64,000 nucleotides of DNA. Origin: DAIDKA01 sp035943195 (GTDB lineage Bacteria > Pseudomonadota > Gammaproteobacteria > Steroidobacterales > Steroidobacteraceae). Location of the stretch: contig DASZCK010000341.1 in assembly GCA_035943195.1 (NCBI GenBank), forward strand, positions 1 through 64,000, in the 5' to 3' direction. Position numbers and translations under genes: made by a program. This document shows, in pieces, positions 36,553 to 44,842 of this stretch (positions within the stretch are counted from its first letter, which is position 1; each line of letters begins with the position of its first letter). The notes beneath the pieces were generated by a model that was given only the letters and a program-made list of their open reading frames with translations, searched no databases and was not told the DNA's origin.

Positions 36553-38393
36553 GAGTCGCGGCGCTGCTGATCGCTATCCTGGTCAGCCTGGCCGCCAGGG
36601 CACAGGCGCCGGGTGAGGCAAGTGCCGTCTATCCGAGCTGCAATCGCACCTGCCTGATCGGCATGCTGCACAGCTACCTGGACGCCATGACTCACAAGGA
36701 TCAGGGTCTCGCCCCCTTCGCGCGCGGCGCGCGCTACGTCGAAAACGATGTGGAGATGCCGCTGGGTGAGGGTCTGTGGGGGTCGAATAGTGGCGTCTCG
36801 GCTACGGGCCTGGAAGTGGCCGATGCGGCCACCGGCAACGCCGCCTGGTTCGGCACGGTGCAGGAACATGGCGCTGGCGCCTTCCTGGCCCTGCGACTCA
36901 AAGTGGCCGACGGCAGGATCACGGAAGCCGAGGCCATCGTGCAGCGCAAACCCATTCACCCGGCCCCATTCGGTGATCCGGCGAAGCTGCAGCACGATCC
37001 GGCCTTCCAGGAAGTCCTACCCGCCGAGCAGCGGCGCGAGCGTGAGCGTCTGATCGCCGTGACCAATGGCTATTTCAGCACCGTCGAACAGAACGACGGG
37101 CAGATCTTCACGGCCTTCGATCCGGACTGTCAGCGCAATGAGAATGGCATCAGCACCACCAGTGGCACGCAGGGAGCCGCGGCGATTTCTCAGGGCTGCG
37201 AGAGTCAATTCAAACTCGGCATCTATCGCATCAACAAACGGGTGCGCGAACGGCGTTTCCCGATCGTGGACGAAGAGCGCGGCGTGGTCGTCGCCACCGG
37301 CTTCTTCGATCACGCCAACAGCTTCGACAGCTACAAGACCAATGATGGCAAGGTACATGCGACGGCGCTGAAGTGGCCGAACTCCATCTCGCTGATGGAG
37401 GCCTTCAAGATACGCAATGGGATGATCTACCGCGTCGAGGCGGTGTTCACCTATGTGCCGTACTTCATGCACTCCCCCTATGCCTCACCGCCCGCCTTCA
37501 GCGCACCGGCGGTGCATGCGGCGGCCCCCGCGAAGGGTTCCTGCGATCGCAGCTGCCTGTTCGCGGCCGCCAACAACTACATGGATGCGCTCGTGGCCCA
37601 TGATCCGGCGCGGGTGCCCTGGGCGCCGACCGTGCGCTATACCGAAAACAATGTGTCGATGATGATCGGCGATGGCATCTGGGGTGCGGCCAGCGCCCAC
37701 GACCAGCATCCGCTGCTGGTGGCCGATCCTGCTACCGGCACGGTGGGCTGGTACGGCACCGTGGCCGAGCACGGCCAGCTTGCCTACTACGTGATGCGCC
37801 TGAAGGTCGAGCACCAGCAGGTGTCCGAAGTCGAGGTGATCGCGGACCGCAAGGGGGACGCCGGCCCTTGGGGTGATCCCGAGCATTTCACGCATGACCC
37901 CGCCTTTACCAGCGAACTGCCGGTGGCAGAGCGCAGTTCACACCAGGCGATGATCGCGCTGGTGGATGGTTACTTCAGCACCATCCAGAAGAACGATGGC
38001 GTGCTGCACACGCGCTTTGATCCTGAGTGCGCGCGCGAGGAAAACGGCCAGATCACCACCAATGGCAGCTTCGGCTCGGATGCCCAGGGGTGTGAGGCGC
38101 AGTTCAAACTCGGCACCTTCCGCTTCGTGGACCGCGTTCGTGACCGCCGCTTCACGGTGGTGGACGAAGCGCGCGGGATCGTGATGGCGCAGGCTTCCTT
38201 TGATCATGGTGCCACGTTCGAGGACTACCGCACCACCGATGGCAAGGCGGCAAAGAATCCGATCAAATCGCCCAACAGCATCTCCGTGATGGAGGTGTTC
38301 AAGATCCGCAGCGGCCGGCTGTACCGGATCGAGGCGATTTTCACCGGCGTGCCGTACCGGATGACCTCGCAGTGGGTGCCGCCCGCACATTAG
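36549..38393 (+). CDS. Secreted protein with two tandem copies of an NTF2-like (DUF8021-like) domain
   Basis: 614 residues with a cleavable signal peptide (about 1-19, ALLIAILVSLAARAQA). The mature protein is two copies of a domain of about 300 residues. SCNRTCLIGMLHSYLDAM (near 30) corresponds to SCDRSCLFAAANNYMDAL (near 332); the second pair is GYFSTVEQNDGQIFTAFDP and GYFSTIQKNDGVLHTRFDP. Each copy has paired Cys near its start and one in GCE(S/A)QFKLG. The pattern resembles the domain listed as DUF8021, found in fungal and bacterial secreted proteins. Function is unknown. It overlaps the SPFH gene and precedes a GST gene. Confidence 0.82.
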   Translation: MRVAALLIAILVSLAARAQAPGEASAVYPSCNRTCLIGMLHSYLDAMTHKDQGLAPFARGARYVENDVEMPLGEGLWGSNSGVSATGLEVADAATGNAAWFGTVQEHGAGAFLALRLKVADGRITEAEAIVQRKPIHPAPFGDPAKLQHDPAFQEVLPAEQRRERERLIAVTNGYFSTVEQNDGQIFTAFDPDCQRNENGISTTSGTQGAAAISQGCESQFKLGIYRINKRVRERRFPIVDEERGVVVATGFFDHANSFDSYKTNDGKVHATALKWPNSISLMEAFKIRNGMIYRVEAVFTYVPYFMHSPYASPPAFSAPAVHAAAPAKGSCDRSCLFAAANNYMDALVAHDPARVPWAPTVRYTENNVSMMIGDGIWGAASAHDQHPLLVADPATGTVGWYGTVAEHGQLAYYVMRLKVEHQQVSEVEVIADRKGDAGPWGDPEHFTHDPAFTSELPVAERSSHQAMIALVDGYFSTIQKNDGVLHTRFDPECAREENGQITTNGSFGSDAQGCEAQFKLGTFRFVDRVRDRRFTVVDEARGIVMAQASFDHGATFEDYRTTDGKAAKNPIKSPNSISVMEVFKIRSGRLYRIEAIFTGVPYRMTSQWVPPAH

Positions 38394-38403
38394 GAGTCAT
38401 CCC

Positions 38404-39114
38404 ATGGCAGATCTTTCCCGCTTTCCGGTGGCGCGTAAATGGCCGGCGCAGCATCCGGACCGGTTGCAGCTGTACTCCCTGCCCACGCCCAACGGCGTGA
38501 AGGTCTCGATAATGCTGGAGGAGACCGGGCTGCCGTACGAGCCGCACGCGGTGCGCTTTGATCGCAACGATCAGCTCAGTCCGGAGTTTCTGGCGTTGAA
38601 CCCGAACAACAAGATCCCGGCCATCATCGATCCGCAAGGTCCTGGCGGGCAGCCGCTGGCGCTGTTTGAGTCGGGCGCCATTCTCGTCTATCTGGCAGAG
38701 AAGACCGGACGCTTCATGCCGCAGGATGCGGCGGGGCGTTACCAGACGCTGCAGTGGCTGATGTTCCAGATGGGTGGCATCGGACCGATGTTCGGCCAGC
38801 TGGGGTTCTTTCATCGCTTCGCGGGCAAGGAGATCGAGGACAAGCGCGCTCGTGATCGCTATGTCGGGGAATCCAAGCGACTGCTCGCCGTGTTGAACCG
38901 GCGGCTGCTGGGCCACGCCTGGGTGGTATCGGATCAGTACAGCATTGCCGATATCGCGATTTTTCCGTGGGTGCGGACCCTGGTGAGCTTCTACGAGGCC
39001 GGGGACCTGGTGGGCATAGGCGAGTACCCGGCGGTGACCCGGGCGCTCGAGGCCTTCGTGGCGCGGCCCGCCGTGGCGCGTGGCTTGAATATTCCCGAGC
39101 GACCCAAGGATTGA
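38404..39114 (+). CDS. Glutathione S-transferase (nu-class, YfcG/YghU-like)
   Basis: 236 residues. The thioredoxin-fold N-terminal half has YSLPTPNGVKVSIMLEETGL (Thr-Pro-Asn-Gly as in nu-class GSTs), NPNNKIPAIID and LFESGAILVYLAEKTGRF. The helical half has LQWLMFQMGGIGPMFGQLGFF and YSIADIAIFPWV. YfcG and YghU are disulfide-bond reductases with low classical transferase activity. Ten bases separate it from the tandem-domain gene, so it likely belongs to the SPFH operon. It converges on slt with one base between stops. Confidence 0.92.
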   Translation: MADLSRFPVARKWPAQHPDRLQLYSLPTPNGVKVSIMLEETGLPYEPHAVRFDRNDQLSPEFLALNPNNKIPAIIDPQGPGGQPLALFESGAILVYLAEKTGRFMPQDAAGRYQTLQWLMFQMGGIGPMFGQLGFFHRFAGKEIEDKRARDRYVGESKRLLAVLNRRLLGHAWVVSDQYSIADIAIFPWVRTLVSFYEAGDLVGIGEYPAVTRALEAFVARPAVARGLNIPERPKD

Positions 39115-39115
39115 G

Positions 39116-41092
39116 TCAATGCGGCTCGATGCGCGCCTGGGCGGGTCCCATGGCGCGGATGGGCGCAAGCCACGACGCGGTGTCCTGCGGTTGGCCATCC
39201 GAGCGCAGCCACGCGTAAACCACGGTGTGCCAGAGAATGCGCTGCACGTAGTTGCGCGTCTCGTTGTAGGGGATGTTCTCCACCCATACATCCGGCGCCA
39301 TGCTGCTCGCCGGCAGCCAGCGGCTCGCCGCGGCGATTCCTGCATTGTAGGCCGCCAGCGCCAGGGGCAGCTGGCCATCGACTTTGTCGAGCAACATATG
39401 CAGATGCTCTGCGCCCAGGGTGGAATTGATCTGTGGGTCGAACAGGTCGGTCATGTGCGGCGGCGGCAGCTTCAGCGCCCGGGCCGTGGGCCGCGCGGTC
39501 GAAAGTTCCAGTTGCATCAGGCCGCGTGCGCCGGCACTTGAGGTCACGTCGGTGCGATACAGACTCTCCTGGCGGATCACACCGTAGATGAGGCTGACGG
39601 GCAGCTGTGCCGCATGCGCGGCGGCGATTACCGAGGTCTCGTACGGCTGTGGATACAGCAGGCTGTAGTCGTAGAAAATCCGCAGCGAGGTGGCCGTCGT
39701 CACCGCCAGGTCATACCAGCCCCAGTCGGCAACCAGCGGTATAGCCTGCTGGCGCTCCGCGGGGGTGAGGGCATCGAAGGCGACCTGCCATTCGAGCTGC
39801 GCGGCGCCGCGCAGCTCGCACAACAGCAGTTCATGGGCGCGCACCAGCCCCGGGATCTGTGCCAGACGGGCGCGGATCGCCTCATCCCGGTCCAGCGGCT
39901 GCGGATGCGGCGCGACGCTGATGCCGAGGCGAGCCGCGGCCAGCCCCGAGTAGTAGTTGTCATCGGGGGCCAGGGCCGTGAACAGCCGGTGCGCCAAGGC
40001 GGCATCGCCCGACTCCTCCATGGCCCGCGCGGTCCAATAGCGCCAGCGTGTGCTTTGACGATTGGTCTCGGACATCACCGAAATGGTCTGGGTCACCAGC
40101 GGCCAGTTACCGGCCCACAGCGCGGCACGGGCGCGCCATTCCAGCGCGCTGTCATCCAGATCGCGGGTGCTGACGCGTCCAAAGAAATCCTCGGCGCGCG
40201 CGTCGCGCTGCCAGGCCAGGGGCAGGGCCACATCCAGCGCAAACACACTGGCGGTGTCGGAGGTGAGATGGCGGCTCCGGACAAGCTGTGCGTACCGGTC
40301 GACGGCGGCATCCGGATCCTGGCGGGCGAGCCGCGCCCAACCGGCGCGCAAGGCCTCCGGCAGTACCGCCATGGCGGGCTGATCGAGCAGCTGGTCGAGG
40401 GTGCGCAGCGGGCTCTCCAGCAGCTGCGCCCACAGGCGCGGCGGCACGGCCTGGTTCGCCGGCAGGCGAGCGATCAGCGATTTGGCCAGTGCCGTGTTGC
40501 CGGCTTCCAGCGCCAGACGCACCCGTCGTTCCACCAGCTCCGGGGTGATCAGGCCGTGGTCAAAGCCCCAGGCGTAGACGCGTTCACACTCGGGTACATC
40601 GCGCGTCGTCAACCATTGACGCAGCAGGGCGGGGCCGACCACCGTGGTCTGACCGGTGGCGATGCGGGCACTGAGCGCCTGGCAGCGCAGAGCATCGGTG
40701 GTCGCGCCGCTGTCGCGGTAGTACTCGAGGAACGTGGCCCATTGCTCGCGCTGCGCGAGACTCTCCAGCCAGCTGCGCCGCAGCTCTGCGCCAACCGGCA
40801 GCTGTCCATGAATGGCAAGAAAACCCGCGGCGCTGCGATCGGCCGCGGCCACGGTCGCAGCATTGGCCAGTCCCTGGCGGATGCGTTCGGCCTGCAGATA
40901 GGGATATAGCGGATAGGCACGCAGCGACGGGTCATCGCTCGCCTCGTTGCCCACTGCGGCGTTCGCCATGGCCTGCTGGAACTGCTGGCGCACCAGGGTG
41001 TAGTCAGCGGTGGCGGCCGGGCACGGACCCACCAGCAGGAGCAGCACTGTGGCTAGCGCCGCCGGTCGGAATCCTAGTCCCCTCATTGACAT
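39116..41092 (-). CDS. slt: Soluble lytic murein transglycosylase
   Basis: Periplasmic peptidoglycan-cleaving enzyme of 658 residues. A signal peptide (about 1-28) precedes a long helical superhelix (about 30-460) and the C-terminal goose-lysozyme-like SLT domain. The catalytic Glu is residue 509 in IYGVIRQESLYR; GARGLMQL, LALAAYNAG and IPYNETRNYVQRIL follow. This matches Slt70 in length and layout. It is divergent from a small gene of unknown function, with 73 bases between starts, and convergent with the GST gene. Confidence 0.93.
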   Translation of the reverse strand: MSMRGLGFRPAALATVLLLLVGPCPAATADYTLVRQQFQQAMANAAVGNEASDDPSLRAYPLYPYLQAERIRQGLANAATVAAADRSAAGFLAIHGQLPVGAELRRSWLESLAQREQWATFLEYYRDSGATTDALRCQALSARIATGQTTVVGPALLRQWLTTRDVPECERVYAWGFDHGLITPELVERRVRLALEAGNTALAKSLIARLPANQAVPPRLWAQLLESPLRTLDQLLDQPAMAVLPEALRAGWARLARQDPDAAVDRYAQLVRSRHLTSDTASVFALDVALPLAWQRDARAEDFFGRVSTRDLDDSALEWRARAALWAGNWPLVTQTISVMSETNRQSTRWRYWTARAMEESGDAALAHRLFTALAPDDNYYSGLAAARLGISVAPHPQPLDRDEAIRARLAQIPGLVRAHELLLCELRGAAQLEWQVAFDALTPAERQQAIPLVADWGWYDLAVTTATSLRIFYDYSLLYPQPYETSVIAAAHAAQLPVSLIYGVIRQESLYRTDVTSSAGARGLMQLELSTARPTARALKLPPPHMTDLFDPQINSTLGAEHLHMLLDKVDGQLPLALAAYNAGIAAASRWLPASSMAPDVWVENIPYNETRNYVQRILWHTVVYAWLRSDGQPQDTASWLAPIRAMGPAQARIEPH

Positions 41093-41165
41093 GGGTGCAG
41101 GGTAACCAGGGTGTCGTGCGGATGCCAGTTACAATACCGTGCACTATGCAAGGGAGACTCCGCTG

Positions 41166-41423
41166 ATGCGTGATGCGACGTTGGTGAAACTTTGGTCACA
41201 GGTGTCCCGCTCCTTCCTGCCGCGCACTGCGACGCGCCGTGAAGTCGAAACTGCGCAGAACGCCTTCCTGGCCGGTGCCCTGGGAGTATTCCTGCATCTG
41301 GAACACGCCGTCGAATCCGGTGATGCGGCCCGGGTCGCGGCCACCCTGAAGAGGCTACGCCGCGAACTGAACCTGGGCATGACGCCACGGGGCCGGGCGC
41401 GCCAGCGCCACCCGGCAGCCTAG
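41166..41423 (+). CDS. Hypothetical small protein
   Basis: 85 residues starting at ATG 41166 (MRDATLVKLWSQVSRSFLPR), with GGGAGA about 9 bases upstream and a TACAAT-type -10 box 30 bases before it. It is predicted helical with a basic C-terminus and no recognised domain. A longer start at 41139 is possible. The stop interlocks with that of the LysE-type gene on the other strand (CTAG). It is divergent from slt. Confidence 0.55.
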   Translation: MRDATLVKLWSQVSRSFLPRTATRREVETAQNAFLAGALGVFLHLEHAVESGDAARVAATLKRLRRELNLGMTPRGRARQRHPAA

Positions 41424-42067
41424 GACAGGTTCACCAGGGTGGCGATGGCGTACAACCCGAATGCCGTCAGTACCGTGCCGCAGATGCGATTGATCATCAT
41501 CAGTGTGCGCGGGCCGATGTAATGGCGCAGGCGCCCGATGCAGGTACTGAGTATCAGCCACCACAGCGCTGAACCTGAGAATACGCCCACCACCAGCGCG
41601 GCAGCGGCGATGTCGGCGCCCTGGAGCACGCCGACCGAGGTGACGCCGAGGCCGGCGAACAAGGCCGCGAAGCTGAGCAGGGTCATGGGATTGGCCAGGG
41701 TCAGCAGGAAGGTCGACATGAAGGCCGCGTGCCAGCCAGGAGGCAGGAGCGTGGGTAGTTTCGCAGGGGGTGGCAGCACCGCGCCCGGGCGCATGAAGGT
41801 CCGCGCCCCCAGATACACCAGGAAAACGCCCCCGATGATGCGCAATTCCACGCGGTCGGAAATGATCCACTGCGCGATCGCCGACAGCGCCACCGTGCCC
41901 ACCAGGGCGTACAGGGCGTCGGCACACGCGGCTCCCAAACCACAGATGAACCCCATGCGGGGCCCCTCCGCGAGCGTGCGATTCATGCACAGGATCCCGA
42001 TGGGCCCAAGCGGTGCGGCTATCGACAGGCCTATCATCAGCCCCTTGATTACAAACGGAATGGCCAA
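41420..42067 (-). CDS. LysE/RhtB-family transporter
   Basis: Inner-membrane exporter of 215 residues with six hydrophobic helices. The family start motif is GLMIGLSIAAPLGPIGILCM, followed by GFICGLGAACADALYALVG, GGVFLVYLGARTF and FLLTLANPMTLLSFAALFAG. I chose TTG 42067 because GGAG lies about 9 bases upstream and the product then begins just before the first helix; no ATG fits. Family members export amino acids or related metabolites. The substrate is unknown. It is divergent from a sigma-like gene. Confidence 0.85.
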   Translation of the reverse strand: MAIPFVIKGLMIGLSIAAPLGPIGILCMNRTLAEGPRMGFICGLGAACADALYALVGTVALSAIAQWIISDRVELRIIGGVFLVYLGARTFMRPGAVLPPPAKLPTLLPPGWHAAFMSTFLLTLANPMTLLSFAALFAGLGVTSVGVLQGADIAAAALVVGVFSGSALWWLILSTCIGRLRHYIGPRTLMMINRICGTVLTAFGLYAIATLVNLS

Positions 42068-42151
42068 ACGAACTCTCTCCGGCGTGGGCACTGGGGGCGA
42101 CACGATAACGGGATTTGTCCGCGGCCGCCGCCCTGTTGCGCATACCTGAGC

Positions 42152-42754
42152 GTGAAGAGTCATCTGAAAAAGCTGAAGGTCCGGGAGCTCGCGCCCAGCC
42201 AGCCGCCGGCGGTGCGGGCCCTGGCCATGAAGCTGGTCACCAACTGCGACCTGCTGCGCCTGAAGGTCATCGCGCGCCTGCATGGCCGCAGCCTGCCGCC
42301 GGACGTGTGCTGGGCCGACCTGCTGCAGGAGGCGTTTGCGCGCGTGCTGGATGGTTCCCGCGCCATTCCGCCGGGCGTGCCCGCCGTCGCCTTTCTGGCC
42401 GGGGTCATGCGCAGCATCAAGGCCGAGCACTGGCGGCGTCGGCGCCGCGCCACGGCGCAGCAGCCGGTGCTGGCCACCGAATACCAGGTGGTGATGGCCG
42501 AGACGGCCGAAGCCTGTGATCCGCAGCCGGATCCGGAACGCTGGCTGATCGCGGCCCAGCAGCTGGAGGCCATAGGGACGCTGTTCGCGCACGATCCGGT
42601 GGCGCTGCAGATCATCGCCGGCCTGGGCGATGGGCTCACGGCGGAGGAGATCCGGCGCTCGCTGGGAATGAGCAAGACGGATTATGATTCGGCGCGTCGG
42701 CGCATGCGGCGGGCCTTGATCCGCGCCGGCCTGACTACGGGAGTAGACGAATGA
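42152..42754 (+). CDS. Sigma-70-like (ECF-type) regulator
   Basis: 200 residues starting at GTG 42152. Region 2-like helices include WADLLQEAFARVLDGSR and FLAGVMRSIKAEHWRRRRR. A region 4-like part follows: LQIIAGLGDGLTAEEIRRSL and GMSKTDYDSARRRMRRAL. It is a divergent sigma factor; the -10 recognition part is eroded compared with RpoE. It overlaps the 74-residue gene behind it by 4 bases (ATGA), the usual arrangement for a factor and its partner. No membrane anti-sigma factor is adjacent. Confidence 0.75.
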   Translation: MKSHLKKLKVRELAPSQPPAVRALAMKLVTNCDLLRLKVIARLHGRSLPPDVCWADLLQEAFARVLDGSRAIPPGVPAVAFLAGVMRSIKAEHWRRRRRATAQQPVLATEYQVVMAETAEACDPQPDPERWLIAAQQLEAIGTLFAHDPVALQIIAGLGDGLTAEEIRRSLGMSKTDYDSARRRMRRALIRAGLTTGVDE

Positions 42755-42975
42755 GCGTGCGGCCTGATGTGGGCCTGGAGCGACTGATCCATGGCCTGGA
42801 ACTGGAGCTGCTGGAGGCGGCCGACGAGGAATTCATGGCCGGGGCCAAGGATCTGGGCATGAACCCGGAAATGAAGGGCTCAGCCGCCTTCATCGGCGTC
42901 AAGGACTTAAGTCCGCAGCTGCTGACCGCCCTGCGCCTGATGTACGCGGCGCGTCGCGAGGGCGAGGACGCCTAG
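42751..42975 (+). CDS. Small protein coupled to the sigma-like gene
   Basis: 74 residues, acidic and helical (LERLIHGLELELLEAADEEF, DLSPQLLTALRLMYAARREG), with no recognised domain. Its ATG overlaps the sigma-like stop (ATGA), so co-translation is likely. A role as a soluble regulator or cofactor of that factor is inference from position only. Its stop directly abuts that of the HTH gene on the other strand. Confidence 0.6.
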   Translation: MSVRPDVGLERLIHGLELELLEAADEEFMAGAKDLGMNPEMKGSAAFIGVKDLSPQLLTALRLMYAARREGEDA

Positions 42976-43212
42976 TCAGTCGATCCAGCGCAATCGATCC
43001 GCCAGATGGCGCAGCGCCAGAATCGCCATTTTCGGCGGGCTCGAGGTGCCCGCGCACCAGGCGTAGACCTGATCGGCTGGCACCTCCAGGTCGCGCGCGG
43101 CCTCAGCGGGAGTCATGCCCAGCCGTTGCAGCAGCCATAGAATCTGGTCCTCGGGCTGCGAGGCGGGGGCTTCGTAAACGGCGGCCGGATCTGACGCCAA
43201 TTGCAGTGCCAT
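42976..43212 (-). CDS. Small helix-turn-helix protein
   Basis: 78 residues with a good ribosome-binding site (GGGAGTG) before ATG 43212. The segment ILWLLQRLGMTPAEAARDLE, then VPADQVYAWCAGTSSPPKMA, reads as a Cro/C1-like helix-turn-helix, followed by a short helical end. It is tail-to-tail with the sigma/partner pair and divergent from ppk2, whose 216-base leader it shares. It may control ppk2, itself, or both. Confidence 0.6.
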   Translation of the reverse strand: MALQLASDPAAVYEAPASQPEDQILWLLQRLGMTPAEAARDLEVPADQVYAWCAGTSSPPKMAILALRHLADRLRWID

Positions 43213-43428
43213 GACACTCCCTTGCCTGGTGCACGTCGATTGTTAGCAGTATTTTATAACTTACTGATTTTCTTATACGCTGAGCTTTCCGGGTACCAAA
43301 CGCCGGTACCGTCCAGCCCGCCAGCGCAGCCTAAGCAAGGCGGACGGGAAAATCAAACCCAGTGCGTCATATGACTGCAAAGCAATGCCACTAAACCTGG
43401 AAGCTGGGTAACTGCGCGGGATTGCACC
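43213..43428 (+). promoter_or_regulatory. Divergent promoter and structured ppk2 leader
   Basis: 216 bases between the HTH gene and ppk2. The left third is AT-rich (43237-43278), suggesting divergent promoters. Then come two GGTACC copies forming a hairpin (43292-43297 and 43305-43310). A longer stem pairs CCGTCC and CCCGCC (43309-43322, with a bulge) with GGCGGACGGG (43339-43348). A perfect 10-bp palindrome GTCATATGAC follows (43366-43375). The pairing is visible; a riboswitch or operator role is not established. Confidence 0.45.
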
Positions 43429-44313
43429 ATGACTGACATGCCCTCGATCGATCAGGAGGACCTGATCCGCCGTCTCAGCCGCGATCTGGCGGACAGCTAC
43501 GATGAAGAACTGGAGATGGAAATCGAGGATCGCGACCATCATGCCTACCGGCGGCAGTATTTCTCGGAGCTGTTCCAGCTGCAGGCTGAGCTCGTGAAGC
43601 TGCAGGACTGGGTGGTGGCCAAGCGCGAGAAGGTCGTCATCCTGTTCGAGGGGCGGGACGCGGCCGGCAAGGGCGGTGCCATCAAGCGCTTCAACCAGCG
43701 GCTCAATCCGCGCGTCTGCCGGGTGGTGGCGCTGCCGGCCCCCAGTGATCGGGAGCGCACCCAGTGGTATTTCCAGCGCTACGTGCCACACCTGCCGGCG
43801 GCCGGGGAAATCGTCTGCTTCGACCGCAGCTGGTACAACCGCGCCGGGGTCGAGCATGTCATGGGGTTCTGCACGCCCGAGGAATACGAGGAGTTCTACC
43901 GCTCAGTGCCGGAGTTCGAACGCATGCTGGTGAGATCGGGCATCCGGCTCATCAAGTACTGGTTCTCCATTACCGACGAGGAGCAGCACCTGCGATTCCT
44001 GGGGCGCATTCACGATCCGCTCAAGCAGTGGAAATTGAGTCCCATGGATCTGGAGTCGCGGCGCCGCTGGGAGGACTACACCCGCGCCAAGGAGACCATG
44101 CTGGAGCGCTCGCACATCCCCGAGGCGCGCTGGTGGGTGGTCCAGGCGGTCGACAAGAAACGCGCGCGCCTGAACTGCATCCACCATTTTCTGCAGCAGT
44201 TCCCCTACGCCGAGGTGGAGAAGAGCACGGTGGTGTTACCCGAGCGCGAGCGCCATAACGACTACGCGCGCCACCCGGTGCCCCCGGACATGCTGGTCCC
44301 GGAGATATACTGA
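43429..44313 (+). CDS. ppk2: Polyphosphate kinase 2
   Basis: Transfers phosphate between polyphosphate and nucleotides, in most class I PPK2 enzymes toward GTP/ATP formation. 294 residues: Walker A GRDAAGKGG (75-83), the lid region, Walker B-like FDRSWYNRAGVE (131-142), and YWFSITDEEQHLRFLGRIHDPLKQWKLS. Length and motifs match single-domain class I PPK2. A GNAT gene follows after 4 bases. The long structured leader suggests regulation, for example by phosphate or stress. Confidence 0.95.
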   Translation: MTDMPSIDQEDLIRRLSRDLADSYDEELEMEIEDRDHHAYRRQYFSELFQLQAELVKLQDWVVAKREKVVILFEGRDAAGKGGAIKRFNQRLNPRVCRVVALPAPSDRERTQWYFQRYVPHLPAAGEIVCFDRSWYNRAGVEHVMGFCTPEEYEEFYRSVPEFERMLVRSGIRLIKYWFSITDEEQHLRFLGRIHDPLKQWKLSPMDLESRRRWEDYTRAKETMLERSHIPEARWWVVQAVDKKRARLNCIHHFLQQFPYAEVEKSTVVLPERERHNDYARHPVPPDMLVPEIY

Positions 44314-44317
44314 GGGG

Positions 44318-44836
44318 ATGCAAATCGTCCCCTGCACCCTGGAGCAGCATGCCGGCGCCGTCCTCGACATCTTCAACGAGGCCATCGCCAATACCACGGC
44401 GCTGTACGAGTACCAGGCGCGCACGCCCGAGAACATCCGCGCCTGGTTCGCGGAAAAAAGCGCCGGCCGCTTCCCGGTGATCGGGGCCGAGGAGGGCGCA
44501 GTGCTGCTGGGGTTTGCGACCTATGGCACGTTTCGAGCGCGTGCGGCCTACAAGTACACCGTCGAGCACTCGGTCTACGTGCACAAGGACCATCGCGGCC
44601 GCGGCATCGGCAAGGCCCTCATGATCGAGCTGATCGCGGCCGCCCGCGCGCAGCAGTATCACGTGCTGGTGGGCGGCATCGACGCTGCCAATCGGACCAG
44701 CGTCGCGTTGCACGAACGGCTGGGGTTCACCTGTGCCGGCACCGTGCGCCAGTCTGCCTACAAGTTCGGCGGCTGGCTCGACCTGGGTTTCTACCAGCTC
44801 ATTCTCGACACACCCGCCAGGCCCGTCGACGGCTGA
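44318..44836 (+). CDS. GNAT N-acetyltransferase (phosphinothricin/methionine-sulfoximine acetyltransferase-like)
   Basis: 172 residues of the GNAT fold. The start IVPCTLEQHAGAVLDIFNEA and TTALYEYQARTPENIRAWF are typical of the PAT/MnaT subgroup. The acetyl-CoA loop is VHKDHRGRGIGKALM, followed by GGIDAANRTSVALHERLGF and FGGWLDLGFYQL. Members acetylate amino acid analogues such as phosphinothricin or methionine sulfone. It lies 4 bases after ppk2 and converges with maeB. Confidence 0.88.
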   Translation: MQIVPCTLEQHAGAVLDIFNEAIANTTALYEYQARTPENIRAWFAEKSAGRFPVIGAEEGAVLLGFATYGTFRARAAYKYTVEHSVYVHKDHRGRGIGKALMIELIAAARAQQYHVLVGGIDAANRTSVALHERLGFTCAGTVRQSAYKFGGWLDLGFYQLILDTPARPVDG

Positions 44837-44842
44837 AAGCCG

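Noticed and set aside
31905..39114. Anti-phage defence island around the SPFH, methyltransferase and XRE genes
   Set aside because: No nuclease, restriction, toxin or NTPase effector is present and the methyltransferase looks like a small-molecule enzyme.
43350..43428. c-di-GMP-I riboswitch before ppk2
   Set aside because: GCAAAGC and CTAAACC fragments are present but the paired P1b and P2 helices and the tetraloop receptor could not be assembled.
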